In this document: positions 1-8,110 of the stretch, in pieces | Numbering within the stretch: position 1 is the stretch's first letter | Layout of the letters: the number at the start of each line of letters is the position of its first letter | Assembly (NCBI GenBank): GCA_947382415.1 | Contig: CANCYO010000036.1 | Location: 1 to 28,508, forward strand | Direction: 5' to 3' | DNA length: 28,508 bases | Source: an uncultured Lachnospiraceae bacterium | Lineage (GTDB): Bacteria > Bacillota > Clostridia > Lachnospirales > Lachnospiraceae | The notes under the pieces: model-generated | The model's input: only the letters and a program-made list of their open reading frames with translations | Told to the model about the DNA's origin: nothing | Database searches by the model: none | Position numbers and translations under genes: made by a program

Positions 1-2
1 AG

Positions 3-1016
3 CTTATCGATGCGCCGGTGTGCGACACGTTGATGGGCAAGGGCGCCTTTGACGGCACAAGTCCCCGTTATACGGGTATGATCGGCATGCACGGCACCAA
101 GGCTTCCAATCTGGGAGTGAGTCAATGCGATCTGCTGGTGGCTCTGGGAGCGAGATTCTCGGACCGCGTAACCGGCAATCCGAAAAAGTTTGCAGAGGGT
201 GCCAGAATTGTTCATATCGATATCGACCCGGCGGAGATCAATAAGAATATCCGTGTGGATGCGTCCCTGATCGGCGATCTGAAAGCGGTGCTCACGGATC
301 TGAACGCGCGTATTGCAAAACAGGGCGGGAAGAGTCACCCGGACTGGATTCAGGCTATTGCGGATTTAAAGGAGAGATATCCCCTGAAATACGACGGGGA
401 AAAGCTTTCCTGCCCCTATGTGCTGGAGGAGCTTGACCGCATCACCAAAGGAGAGGCGCTGATCACCACCGATGTGGGACAGCATCAGATGTGGGCGGCT
501 CAGTACTATAAATATACACAGCCCAGAACCTTCCTGTCTTCCGGCGGGCTTGGCACCATGGGCTATGGACTGGGCGCGTGTATCGGCGCGCAGGTGGGGC
601 AGCCTGACAGACTGTGCGTCAACATTGCGGGAGACGGGTGTTTCCGCATGAATATGAACGAGCTGGCCACCGCCAGCCGTTACAATATTCCCATTATCCA
701 GATCGTCATCAACAATCATGTGCTGGGGATGGTTCGGCAGTGGCAGACATTGTTTTACGGCAAACGCTATTCTCAGACCGTGCTGAAGGATGCGGTAGAC
801 TTCTGCAAGGTGGCGGAGGGTCTGGGCTGCGGGGCTATCCGTGTCACCACCAGGGAGGAGGTGGCTCCTGCTATTGAGAAAGCCATCGCCATGAAAGCGC
901 CCGTGTTGATAGAGTGCGTGATCCCTGAGGATGATAAGGTATTTCCCATGGTTCCTGCGGGAGCCCCCATCGATCAGGTGTTTGACGAAGATGATCTGGC
1001 TGAAAAATCAGAATAA
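3..1016 (+). CDS. ilvB: Acetolactate synthase large subunit, 3' part (5' end outside window)
   Basis: This is the C-terminal two thirds of the thiamine-diphosphate enzyme that condenses two pyruvates to acetolactate (or pyruvate plus 2-ketobutyrate) in valine, leucine and isoleucine synthesis. The frame is open from base 3 and ends at TAA 1014-1016, so the gene starts upstream of the window. Visible are the substrate-side segment TLMGKGAF, the central domain with GARFSDRVTGNPKKFA and VHIDIDPAEINKN, and the cofactor-binding module that starts with GDG and ends with NN (about bases 628-717), followed by LGMVRQWQ. The C-terminal VFPMVPAGAPIDQVF block is typical of IlvB rather than of other enzymes in the ThDP family such as pyruvate oxidase. 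No ilvN regulatory subunit gene follows; the next gene encodes a transpeptidase about 20-40 bp downstream. Confidence 0.95.
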   Translation, partial: LIDAPVCDTLMGKGAFDGTSPRYTGMIGMHGTKASNLGVSQCDLLVALGARFSDRVTGNPKKFAEGARIVHIDIDPAEINKNIRVDASLIGDLKAVLTDLNARIAKQGGKSHPDWIQAIADLKERYPLKYDGEKLSCPYVLEELDRITKGEALITTDVGQHQMWAAQYYKYTQPRTFLSSGGLGTMGYGLGACIGAQVGQPDRLCVNIAGDGCFRMNMNELATASRYNIPIIQIVINNHVLGMVRQWQTLFYGKRYSQTVLKDAVDFCKVAEGLGCGAIRVTTREEVAPAIEKAIAMKAPVLIECVIPEDDKVFPMVPAGAPIDQVFDEDDLAEKSE

Positions 1017-1055
1017 GCACACGGATGAACAGACTGTGTGCGCATGGGATGGGTT

Positions 1056-2579
1056 ATGAAGAAACGGACAAGAGGGCCTGTTGTTTGCTGCATGATAATT
1101 GTAATACTGCTGTGTCTGGGCTATTTGGGTCTGGCGTTGTATTACCGGACGGGGTTTGCGGTCAACACATGGATCAACGGTGTATATTGTACCGGTCGCT
1201 CCGTGCAGGAGGTCAACGCTCAGCTTTTGGAGCGGACAGAGGCCCCGGATCATTTTACCATAGTGGGATATGACAGAATGGGCAGCGATTCCACGGAGAC
1301 AAGCTGGACGGTCTCCATGGAATCGCTGCATCGCACGTTGGATTATGAAGCCGGTTTGAACAGGTATCTGACGTCGCAGAATTCCTGGTTCTGGGTCGGA
1401 AATCTGCTCCCGCACAGGGAGCACAGACTGGAGGCCGCAGTGTCTTTTGAGGAGACGGTGCTGCAGGAATTCTGGGAGGAAATTGCGGAAGGCTTTCGCA
1501 AAGAAGAGGATTACCGCATAGAATATGACGACAGTGTCGGATATACGCTCTATGACGGACTGCATCACAGGCTTGATGAAAAGAAAGCGTATGAGGCGGT
1601 GCGGAGCGCCATCCTGATGGGGGAGAGCAGTGTCAGCCTCATTGATGCCGGATGCTATTATGATGTGCCCTTTACCGGGGAGCAGGAACGGATGGCCCGT
1701 CTGTGGGAACAGATACGGCATTTTCAGGAAAACGGCCCCCTTTATGACTTTGGAGACGGTGCGGGGAGACCGGATGAAGCGCAGATGGCGGCCTTTTTAC
1801 AGAAGGGAGAGCAGCCGGGCGGACTGCCTGTGCAGGATGAAGCCGGCTGTTTTGTGCTGGAGCCCGATTGCGCGGCGGACTGGATTCGGGAGATGGCAGC
1901 CATTCACGATACCTATGGCAAAGAATGGGCGTTTCAGAGCACGAGAGGAGACATCGTGCATGTGCAGGGCGTGACTTACGGGACCACCATCAATCAGAAA
2001 CGGGAGACAGTCTGGCTTCAGGGATATCTGGAGCAGCTTGCAGCCTGGGAGAACGGCCTGGACAGCGATTTGGCCGAGACGCAGGGGGCAAAGCCTGAGG
2101 GCAGCGAAGAAGTCCGCATACCGGAATACACCAGAGACGCTTATCACCGGGGAAGTGCCGATCTTGGGAAAACTTATATTGAGGTGGATCTGGGAATACA
2201 GAAGCTGTATTATTATGTGGACGGCGAGCTTGCGCTGGAGACGGATGTGGTCAGCGGCAACGCCCGCAGACGTATGAGTACGCCGGAGGGCGTGAATTAT
2301 GTCTATAACAAACAGAAAAACCGGACGCTCCGGGGGCCGGGCTACGCGACGCCGGTGAAATTCTGGATGCCTGTTAAGGGAGCTATCGGTCTTCACGATG
2401 CCGACTGGCGCAGCGAATTCGGCGGAGATATCTACAAGACGGACGGTTCCCACGGCTGCGTGAATCTGCCGCCGGAGGTGGCGAAAGAGCTCTATGACAG
2501 CGTGGAGATCGGAACGCCGGTTGTGATGTTCTACGGGGAGGATCCTGAGGAGACGCAGACAGATCAAAAGACAAAATAG
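1056..2579 (+). CDS. Membrane-anchored L,D-transpeptidase (YkuD) with putative peptidoglycan-binding domains
   Basis: The predicted protein of about 507 residues is a cell-wall cross-linking enzyme acting outside the membrane. An N-terminal basic stretch (MKKRTRG) is followed by one hydrophobic segment (about residues 8-27) acting as an uncleaved anchor. The next region, with FAVNTWINGVYCTGRS and later YGTTINQKRETVWL, resembles the PG_binding_4 repeats found ahead of YkuD domains in clostridia. The YkuD domain covers about residues 375-505 and contains the catalytic SHGCVN motif, with His466 and Cys468 in this numbering. ATG 1056 was chosen because MKKR directly precedes the membrane segment. 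GTG 1038 and ATG 1044 are in-frame alternatives, and none has a convincing ribosome binding site. It lies close behind ilvB and could be read through from it. The true natural substrate, cross-link or lipoprotein attachment, cannot be told from sequence. Confidence 0.9.
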   Translation: MKKRTRGPVVCCMIIVILLCLGYLGLALYYRTGFAVNTWINGVYCTGRSVQEVNAQLLERTEAPDHFTIVGYDRMGSDSTETSWTVSMESLHRTLDYEAGLNRYLTSQNSWFWVGNLLPHREHRLEAAVSFEETVLQEFWEEIAEGFRKEEDYRIEYDDSVGYTLYDGLHHRLDEKKAYEAVRSAILMGESSVSLIDAGCYYDVPFTGEQERMARLWEQIRHFQENGPLYDFGDGAGRPDEAQMAAFLQKGEQPGGLPVQDEAGCFVLEPDCAADWIREMAAIHDTYGKEWAFQSTRGDIVHVQGVTYGTTINQKRETVWLQGYLEQLAAWENGLDSDLAETQGAKPEGSEEVRIPEYTRDAYHRGSADLGKTYIEVDLGIQKLYYYVDGELALETDVVSGNARRRMSTPEGVNYVYNKQKNRTLRGPGYATPVKFWMPVKGAIGLHDADWRSEFGGDIYKTDGSHGCVNLPPEVAKELYDSVEIGTPVVMFYGEDPEETQTDQKTK

Positions 2580-2630
2580 AGATAATTGTCTGTGTCAGAC
2601 ATACAAATCGTAAAAAATTTAACAATGCAG

Positions 2631-2659
2631 TTGACTAAAGCAACAAGAAAGCTTATGCT
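2631..2659 (+). promoter_or_regulatory. Sigma-A type promoter for serC-serA
   Basis: TTGACT (2631-2636) is separated by 17 bp from TATGCT (2654-2659), about 70 bp before the serC start. No terminator is visible after the transpeptidase gene, but a small dyad (TGTCTG-TGT-CAGACA, 2587-2601) sits just upstream of the -35 box. It lacks a T-run, so it is not a clear terminator and could be a protein site. No T-box or riboswitch-like leader fits into the short 5' untranslated region. Confidence 0.65.
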
Positions 2660-2731
2660 ATAACTTAATGAGTTTTGCTGCAATGTTTGATTTAAGGAAA
2701 TTTGATACATAGCATGAGGAGGAAATGAGAA

Positions 2732-3817
2732 ATGGCAAGAGTTTATAATTTCTCGGCAGGTCCTGCGGTTCTGCCTGAGGAGGTTTTGAGAGAGGCTGCG
2801 GAAGAGATGCTCGACTACCGGGGAACCGGGATGTCCGTTATGGAGATGAGCCACCGTTCCAAGGCATATGACACCATCATCAAGGAGGCCGAGGCGGATC
2901 TTCGCGATCTGATGAATATTCCGGACAATTATAAGGTGTTGTTCCTTCAGGGCGGCGCAAGCCAGCAGTTTGCGATGATTCCCATGAATCTGATGAAAAA
3001 TAAGGTTGCCGACTACATTGTCACCGGACAGTGGGCCAAGAAGGCATATCAGGAGGCTCAGATCTATGGTAAGGCCAATAAGATCGCTTCCTCGGAGGAT
3101 GAGACCTTTTCTTATATTCCTGACTGCTCCGATCTGCCCATCAGTGAGGACGCGGATTATGTCTATATCTGTGAGAATAACACAATCTATGGCACCAAAT
3201 TCAAAACACTGCCCAACACCAAGGGCAAGACATTGGTGTCCGACGTGTCAAGCTGTTTCCTGTCCGAGCCTGTGGATGTGACAAAATACGGTATCATTTA
3301 CGGCGGTGTGCAGAAGAATATCGGACCCGCAGGCGTGGTCATCGTGATCATCCGCGAGGATCTGATCACCGAGGATGTGCTTCCCGGCACCCCCACCATG
3401 TTGAAATACAAGACTCACTCAGACAATGATTCCCTCTATAACACCCCTCCCGCATATGGCATTTACATCTGCGGCAAAGTGTTTAAGTGGATCAAGAAGA
3501 TGGGCGGTCTGGACGCCATGAAGGCGCATAATGAGAAAAAAGCGAAGATTCTCTATGATTTTCTGGATGAAAGCAAGCTCTTTAAGGGGACTGTGCGCAG
3601 GGAGGACCGTTCTCTGATGAATGTGCCCTTTGTAACAGGGGATGAAGAGCTGGATGCCAAATTTGTAAAAGAGGCGAAAGCCGCCGGGTTTGAGAATTTA
3701 AAAGGCCACAGAACCGTAGGCGGTATGCGCGCCAGCATTTATAACGCCATGCCCATCGAAGGCGTGGAGAAGCTGGTGGAGTTTATGAAGCGGTTTGAGG
3801 CTGAAAATCTCAAGTAA
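2732..3817 (+). CDS. serC: Phosphoserine aminotransferase
   Basis: PLP enzyme of 361 residues that converts 3-phosphohydroxypyruvate and glutamate to phosphoserine, the second step of serine synthesis. The N-terminus YNFSAGPAVLPEEVL is a SerC hallmark. FLQGGASQQFAMIPMNL follows as expected, and the PLP lysine is in GGVQKNIGPAG (Lys195). The C-terminal block with GHRTVGGMRASIYNAMP also matches. Length equals the usual family size. AGGAGG at 2717-2722 lies 9 bp before the ATG. The gene is followed after 61 bp by serA, and the pair forms the first two enzymes of the phosphorylated serine pathway. SerB (phosphatase) is not in this window. Confidence 0.97.
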   Translation: MARVYNFSAGPAVLPEEVLREAAEEMLDYRGTGMSVMEMSHRSKAYDTIIKEAEADLRDLMNIPDNYKVLFLQGGASQQFAMIPMNLMKNKVADYIVTGQWAKKAYQEAQIYGKANKIASSEDETFSYIPDCSDLPISEDADYVYICENNTIYGTKFKTLPNTKGKTLVSDVSSCFLSEPVDVTKYGIIYGGVQKNIGPAGVVIVIIREDLITEDVLPGTPTMLKYKTHSDNDSLYNTPPAYGIYICGKVFKWIKKMGGLDAMKAHNEKKAKILYDFLDESKLFKGTVRREDRSLMNVPFVTGDEELDAKFVKEAKAAGFENLKGHRTVGGMRASIYNAMPIEGVEKLVEFMKRFEAENLK

Positions 3818-3878
3818 AAATCAACTGAGATTACGATGAATGATGAAATCAGATAATAGATAGAAGGAGAATGCAGAA

Positions 3879-5045
3879 ATGTATAAAATTAATTGTCTGA
3901 ATCCCATCTCCAAAGAGGGATTGTCCAAACTCACCGCCGATTATGCGTTGACGGATGAGATCAACGAGGCCGAGGGCATTCTGGTGCGCAGCGCCTCCAT
4001 GCATGAGATGGAGCTGCCCGGGAAGCTTCTGGCTGTGGCGAGAGCGGGAGCGGGCACAAATAATATTCCTCTGGATAAATGTGCAGAGCAGGGAATCGTG
4101 GTGTTCAATACACCCGGAGCCAACGCAAACGGCGTTAAAGAGCTGGTGATCGCGGGCATGCTGCTGGCGGCCAGAGACGTGGTGGGCGGCATCGAATGGG
4201 TGAAGACATCCTGTGAGGACGAGAATATTGCCAAGGCCGCTGAAAAAGAGAAAAAGAATTTTGCGGGAACGGAGATCATGGGCAAGAAGCTGGGTGTCAT
4301 CGGTCTGGGAGCCATTGGAGTGAAGGTGGCCAACGCAGCCATCCATCTGGGAATGGAGGTCTATGGCTATGATCCCTATCTGTCCGTGAACGCTGCATGG
4401 CAGCTCTCCGGAAAGGTGAAGCATGTCATCAATGTGGACGATATCTATGCGGAATGCGATTATATTACGGTTCATGTTCCTCTGCTGGATTCCACCAAGG
4501 GCATGATCAACAAAGAGGCCATTGCCAAAATGAAGGAGGGCGTGGTGCTTTTGAATTTTGCCAGAGATCTGCTGGCAAACGAAGCGGATGTGCTGGAGGG
4601 ACTTGAGAGCGGTAAGATTGCGCACTATGTGTCCGACTTCCCCAATCCCACCACCGCGGGCAAGAAAGGCTGTATCGTGATTCCCCATCTGGGAGCCAGC
4701 ACGGAGGAGAGCGAGGACAACTGTGCGGTGATGGCAGTGGAGGAGATGATGGACTATCTCGCAAACGGCAATATCAGAAACAGCGTGAACTATCCCGCAT
4801 GTGATATGGGTGTCTGCACAAAGGCCGGCCGCGTTGCGATCTTCCACAAGAATATCGCCAATATGATCACGAAGTTTACCGCTGAATTCGGCGACAAAGG
4901 TATCAATATCACTGATATGATGAACAAATCCCGGGGAGAGTATGCATATACCATGTTGGATATCGAGGCGCCCGCACCTGAGGAGGCGGTGAAGGCATTA
5001 GAGCAGATCGAAGGTGTGTTCCGCGTGAGAGTGGTGAAAGCGTGA
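3879..5045 (+). CDS. serA: D-3-phosphoglycerate dehydrogenase, short ACT type
   Basis: NAD-dependent enzyme of 388 residues that oxidises 3-phosphoglycerate to 3-phosphohydroxypyruvate, the committed step of serine synthesis. The Rossmann motif GLGAIG is at residues 142-147, with the adenine-side acid in YGYDPY downstream. The catalytic arginine is likely Arg229 in NFARDLLANE, which departs from the common N-x-SRG form. The catalytic His270 is in PHLGASTEES. Residues about 318-388 form one ACT domain, usually the serine feedback site. The long intervening domain of Mycobacterium-type SerA is absent. GAAGGAGA (3863-3870) precedes the ATG by 8 bp. The stop codon overlaps the GTG start of the next gene. 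Confidence 0.96.
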   Translation: MYKINCLNPISKEGLSKLTADYALTDEINEAEGILVRSASMHEMELPGKLLAVARAGAGTNNIPLDKCAEQGIVVFNTPGANANGVKELVIAGMLLAARDVVGGIEWVKTSCEDENIAKAAEKEKKNFAGTEIMGKKLGVIGLGAIGVKVANAAIHLGMEVYGYDPYLSVNAAWQLSGKVKHVINVDDIYAECDYITVHVPLLDSTKGMINKEAIAKMKEGVVLLNFARDLLANEADVLEGLESGKIAHYVSDFPNPTTAGKKGCIVIPHLGASTEESEDNCAVMAVEEMMDYLANGNIRNSVNYPACDMGVCTKAGRVAIFHKNIANMITKFTAEFGDKGINITDMMNKSRGEYAYTMLDIEAPAPEEAVKALEQIEGVFRVRVVKA

Positions 5046-5572
5046 CAGAATATCAGCGCATTACCCATACTTTCGGACCGGTATTTGACGAGCATTCTCA
5101 AATACTGATCTTAGGGTCGCTGCCGTCTGTCAAGTCCAGAGAACGGCAATTTTATTACGGGCATCCCCAGAACAGATTCTGGCGGGTGCTCGCTGCGCTC
5201 TGCCATGAGCGAATGCCCGGCTCCATTCAGGAGAAACGGGCATTTCTTTTGCGGAATAAAATTGCTCTGTGGGATGTGATAGAATCCTGTGACATCATCG
5301 GCTCCTCAGACAGTTCCATCAGGAATGTGACGCCCAATGATATGAACATTATTTTGGACAAAGCTCCCGTTCAAAGAATTTGTCTAAACGGAGGCAAGGC
5401 ATACGCGCTTTTTCAGAAATATTGTGAAACGGACTGCAAAAAGCGCGGCCTTCGTGAGAATCAAATTATAAAACTGCCTTCCACAAGTCCTGCCAATGCC
5501 GCATGGAGCCTTGAGAGATTGACGGAGGAATGGGGGAAGCAGATCTTTTTTGCGGAGTATGAAAAGGAGTGA
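5042..5572 (+). CDS. Hypoxanthine (deoxyinosine)-DNA glycosylase, UDG superfamily family 6
   Basis: The protein of 176 residues matches the family-6 UDG-like enzymes that remove hypoxanthine, the product of adenine deamination, from DNA. The family's signature is visible as ILILGSLPSVKS followed by YYGHPQNRFWRVL. Asn44 in that second motif corresponds to the catalytic asparagine known in this family. A later LCLNGGKAY-like stretch (about residues 117-125, ICLNGGKAY) and the LPSTSPANA motif near the end also fit. The start is GTG at 5042, overlapping the serA stop as GTGA with no good ribosome binding site, so translation is probably coupled to serA. Products annotated as 'DNA-deoxyinosine glycosylase' in related genomes have this length. 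Function is inferred from family only. Confidence 0.88.
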   Translation: MTEYQRITHTFGPVFDEHSQILILGSLPSVKSRERQFYYGHPQNRFWRVLAALCHERMPGSIQEKRAFLLRNKIALWDVIESCDIIGSSDSSIRNVTPNDMNIILDKAPVQRICLNGGKAYALFQKYCETDCKKRGLRENQIIKLPSTSPANAAWSLERLTEEWGKQIFFAEYEKE

Positions 5573-5578
5573 CATAAG

Positions 5579-6361
5579 ATGTATTATATTTATATCGCGA
5601 TGCTGCAAGCACTTCTTTTAACGCTGCTATTTCTTTTTGGTATAAGGATTACACGCCCCAAAGAGCCAAATATCATTAAATATGACCGCAGAGACAGGAT
5701 GCGTTTTGGGGTCTTGGCCTCTTTTTCCACAGTCATCATGGCAGGCCATATTCTTTTTATAATTATTTCAGATTTTGACGGCTTGCCGGTGGAGATATCT
5801 GTGGGAACTATAATAGGCCTGCTGCTTTCTTCCGGCGTTGTAATCGTTACATGGACTGTGTTTTGGATTATTTATTTCTATATCAGGCGGTTAGCAAAAT
5901 ATGGTTATGAAATTCCCGCGGATAAGCGAATATTTGGTTCCAGACTGGAACATCTCGGAAAATCCGAAGCTTATCGTCTGAATCGCACAGGATACAGTAA
6001 AGAGAGCGTGTTCCTGGCCGGTATCAATTTCCTGATCTGTCTCAGGGCGGTGGGAGAGACCTTTGTCATATATTTTCGATACAAGCCTTTTGGAGATTTG
6101 GCTTATCTGGGATTATGCGGTTTTGTGCCGCTGATTGCGTTTTGGATGGTGCGTTCTGTCTTATTGTGGAGGCAGCGATTGAGACAGTCTTATCGAGATG
6201 ACGTAGAGATAGACCCGAGCCGAAAGCCCAGAAAGCATCTCGCCGAAGGGCTTACGGCAACGGTTGTTTATCGGTTGGTTATGTGGGCCTGGATTGTAGC
6301 GGGTTATGCCTGTCTGGATTGTATTTATAATATAAGAGAGACCGCCGGTCTTTATTTATAA
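5579..6361 (+). CDS. Unknown multi-pass membrane protein
   Basis: I do not recognise this family. The 260-residue protein has about six hydrophobic segments: residues about 5-22, 43-66, 74-102, 147-168, 173-193 and 226-250. Two loops are charged: the one near residue 30 contains RPKEPNIIKYDRRDR, and the one between segments five and six carries YRDDVEIDPSRKPRKH. There is no ABC, MFS or enzyme motif that I can identify. AAGGAG (5563-5568), inside the end of the glycosylase gene, lies about 10 bp before the ATG. The spacing makes it the last gene of the serC operon. It is followed by a converging minus-strand gene, with no clear terminator on the plus strand. Confidence 0.8.
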   Translation: MYYIYIAMLQALLLTLLFLFGIRITRPKEPNIIKYDRRDRMRFGVLASFSTVIMAGHILFIIISDFDGLPVEISVGTIIGLLLSSGVVIVTWTVFWIIYFYIRRLAKYGYEIPADKRIFGSRLEHLGKSEAYRLNRTGYSKESVFLAGINFLICLRAVGETFVIYFRYKPFGDLAYLGLCGFVPLIAFWMVRSVLLWRQRLRQSYRDDVEIDPSRKPRKHLAEGLTATVVYRLVMWAWIVAGYACLDCIYNIRETAGLYL

Positions 6362-6393
6362 TATAGATATGGGAAAACCGGTTTGAAAATATC

Positions 6394-6420
6394 TGCCGCT
6401 TCAGCGGAACAGAAGCGGCA
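6394..6420 (-). terminator. Possible weak terminator for the minus-strand small gene
   Basis: Arms TGCCGCTTC (6394-6402) and GAAGCGGCA (6412-6420) form a 9-bp stem with a 9-nt loop that overlaps the stop codon of the minus-strand gene. Read on the minus strand it is followed by GATATTTTC, only a short T-rich tract. On the plus strand no T-run follows. A second, smaller hairpin CCGCT-TC-AGCGG is nested in it. Confidence 0.4.
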
Positions 6421-6679
6421 TACCATCACCGTCGTTCAAATCCTCCAGCTCATCCCGAAGCTTGGCTTCGGTGGCACATACGGCCTCGCTCTGGAGATCC
6501 ATATAGAGAATGAACACATCTTCGAGAGTCATATTCTTTTCATCGGCAATTTCCTGCAGGATGGGGCGGAGCTTGTCCAATTGTGCGGACACCTGAACCT
6601 TCTGCGGGTCGATATCGCCGAGAACCTTCTCGCTGTAATCATTTATGCGCTTCAAAATCGCTCTGTTTTCATCCGTCAT
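6401..6679 (-). CDS. Small unknown protein, predicted all-helical
   Basis: I do not recognise this 92-residue protein. It is hydrophilic, acidic and has no membrane segment. Composition suggests alpha helices with heptad-like leucine and valine spacing in the middle (KVQVSAQLDKLRPILQEIA). It begins MTDENRAILKRINDYSEKV and ends in the acidic DELEDLNDGDGMPLLFR. Its own promoter is plausible on the minus strand: TATACA, 17 bp, TAAAAT just upstream, overlapping and diverging from the promoter of the DUF1015 gene. The ribosome binding site is weak (GCGAGG). Isolated orientation against both neighbours, a clean start and the hairpin at its stop support a real gene rather than a shadow. Confidence 0.65.
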   Translation of the reverse strand: MTDENRAILKRINDYSEKVLGDIDPQKVQVSAQLDKLRPILQEIADEKNMTLEDVFILYMDLQSEAVCATEAKLRDELEDLNDGDGMPLLFR

Positions 6680-6734
6680 TTTGTGATAACCTCGCTTTCA
6701 CGATTATTTTCACAGATATTTTAGCACCTGATGC

Positions 6735-6763
6735 TTGTTATGTATAGCTTTTTTTGGTAAAAT
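6735..6763 (+). promoter_or_regulatory. Promoter for the DUF1015-glgB-mscS unit
   Basis: TTGTTA (6735-6740), a 17-bp spacer and TAAAAT (6758-6763) precede the DUF1015 start by about 55 bp. It lies in a divergent region shared with the small minus-strand gene. Together with the terminator at 11426-11461 it delimits a three-gene transcription unit. Confidence 0.6.
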
Positions 6764-6818
6764 TAAAAAATACGGAGAAAGTCATGCGAAATGTGTGACA
6801 GAAAGGAAACAGAAAAAT

Positions 6819-8084
6819 ATGGCAGTGATCAGACCGTTTTGTGCCTATCGCCCGAGAAAGGGGCTGGAGGATAGGATAGCGGCTCTTCCCTATGATGTAT
6901 ATAACCGTGTGGAGGCCTGTGCCGTGGTGGCGCAGAACCCTTATTCCTTCCTTGCAATCGACAGAGCGGAGACCCAGTTCGGACCGGAGACAGACACCTA
7001 TGCCCCAGAGGTATATGCGAAGGCAAGAGAGATGCTTAATGAGCAGATAAAGGAGGGGCGTTTTGAAAAAGAGGACAAGCCCTGTTATTATCTCTATGAG
7101 CAGACCATGGATGGGCGCAGTCAGACGGGAATTGTGGCCTGTGCTTCCATTGACGATTATTGTGGTAATGTGATTAAAAAGCATGAGAACACCCGGGCGG
7201 ACAAGGAGCAGGACCGCATCCGGCATGTGGATGTCTGCAATATGCAGACGGGGCCTATTTTCCTGGCATACCGCGCCGACGCAGCGCTGAAACAGCTGAC
7301 ACAAGAGGGAAAGGCACAGGAGCCCCTGTATGATTTTGTGTCGGAGGACGGTGTGGGGCATCGGGTCTGGCGGATCGATGGGGAGAAGCAGATAAAGACG
7401 GTAGCGGACAGTTTTGAGCGGATGCCGGCTCTCTATATTGCGGATGGACATCACCGCTGTGCTTCGGCGGTGAAGGTCGGTCTGAAGCGCAGAGAGGAGT
7501 ATCCCGATTACACTGGAGAGGAAGAATTCAATTATTTTCTGTCGGTGCTCTTTCCGGACGAGGAGCTGAAGATTCTGGACTACAATCGTGTAGTCAGGGA
7601 TTTGAACGGTTTGTCTGCGGAAGCTTTTATAGAGAAGATCAGCGATCATTTTACAGTGCGCAGGGAGGAGAATCTGAAGGGCAAAGGCTATGCGCCGCAG
7701 AAAAAAGGAGAGTTTGGCATGTATCTGGAGGGCGTGTGGTATTGTCTGACAGCAAAGCCCGAGATCTGTGACACGGACGTGGTGGCAGGTCTGGATGTGT
7801 CCATTCTTCAGGATTATCTGCTTGCGCCAATCCTTGGCATCGGAGATCCAAAGACGGATAAGCGCATTGATTTTGTGGGCGGTATTCGGGGACTTTGTGA
7901 GCTGGAGCGCCGATGTACGCCAAAGAAACCGGGGGAGACTGCGGAAATGGCGGCTGCGTTTTCCATGTATCCCACTTCCATCGGAGAACTGTTTGCGGTG
8001 GCGGATGCAGGGAGACTGATGCCTCCCAAATCCACCTGGTTTGAACCCAAACTGCGCAGCGGTTTGTTTTTACATGAAATATAA
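6819..8084 (+). CDS. DUF1015 family protein (possible ParB/Srx-like fold)
   Basis: This conserved protein of 421 residues belongs to DUF1015, which has no established function as far as I know. The family hallmarks are visible: LPYDVYNR near the start, HENTRADKEQDR in the middle, YIADGHHRCASAVK (ADGHHR at residues 208-213), and LDYNRVV. The G-x-H-R-x-x-A pattern resembles the phosphate-binding loop of ParB/sulfiredoxin-fold proteins, including the free serine kinases SerK and SbnI; that relation is my inference. DUF1015 genes often follow serC-serA in clostridia (recollection), and here serC-serA lies 1.8 kb upstream, separated by three other genes. ATG 6819 is preceded by AAAGGAAA at about 10 bp. 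An in-frame upstream extension to 6735 overlaps the promoter and was discarded. glgB follows after 26 bp. Confidence 0.9.
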   Translation: MAVIRPFCAYRPRKGLEDRIAALPYDVYNRVEACAVVAQNPYSFLAIDRAETQFGPETDTYAPEVYAKAREMLNEQIKEGRFEKEDKPCYYLYEQTMDGRSQTGIVACASIDDYCGNVIKKHENTRADKEQDRIRHVDVCNMQTGPIFLAYRADAALKQLTQEGKAQEPLYDFVSEDGVGHRVWRIDGEKQIKTVADSFERMPALYIADGHHRCASAVKVGLKRREEYPDYTGEEEFNYFLSVLFPDEELKILDYNRVVRDLNGLSAEAFIEKISDHFTVRREENLKGKGYAPQKKGEFGMYLEGVWYCLTAKPEICDTDVVAGLDVSILQDYLLAPILGIGDPKTDKRIDFVGGIRGLCELERRCTPKKPGETAEMAAAFSMYPTSIGELFAVADAGRLMPPKSTWFEPKLRSGLFLHEI

Positions 8085-8110
8085 GGCAGGAAATAGAGAG
8101 GAGTCCCCAC

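Noticed and set aside
2660..2731. Riboswitch or T-box before serC
   Set aside because: The leader is only about 65 nt and shows no T-box sequence, stem I or terminator.
3849..4847. Open frame of 332 codons antisense to serA
   Set aside because: Shadow of serA; no start context, no motif.
6735..6818. In-frame N-terminal extension of the DUF1015 gene
   Set aside because: It overlaps the promoter and the transcript start; MAVIRPF at 6819 is the expected N-terminus and has a ribosome binding site.
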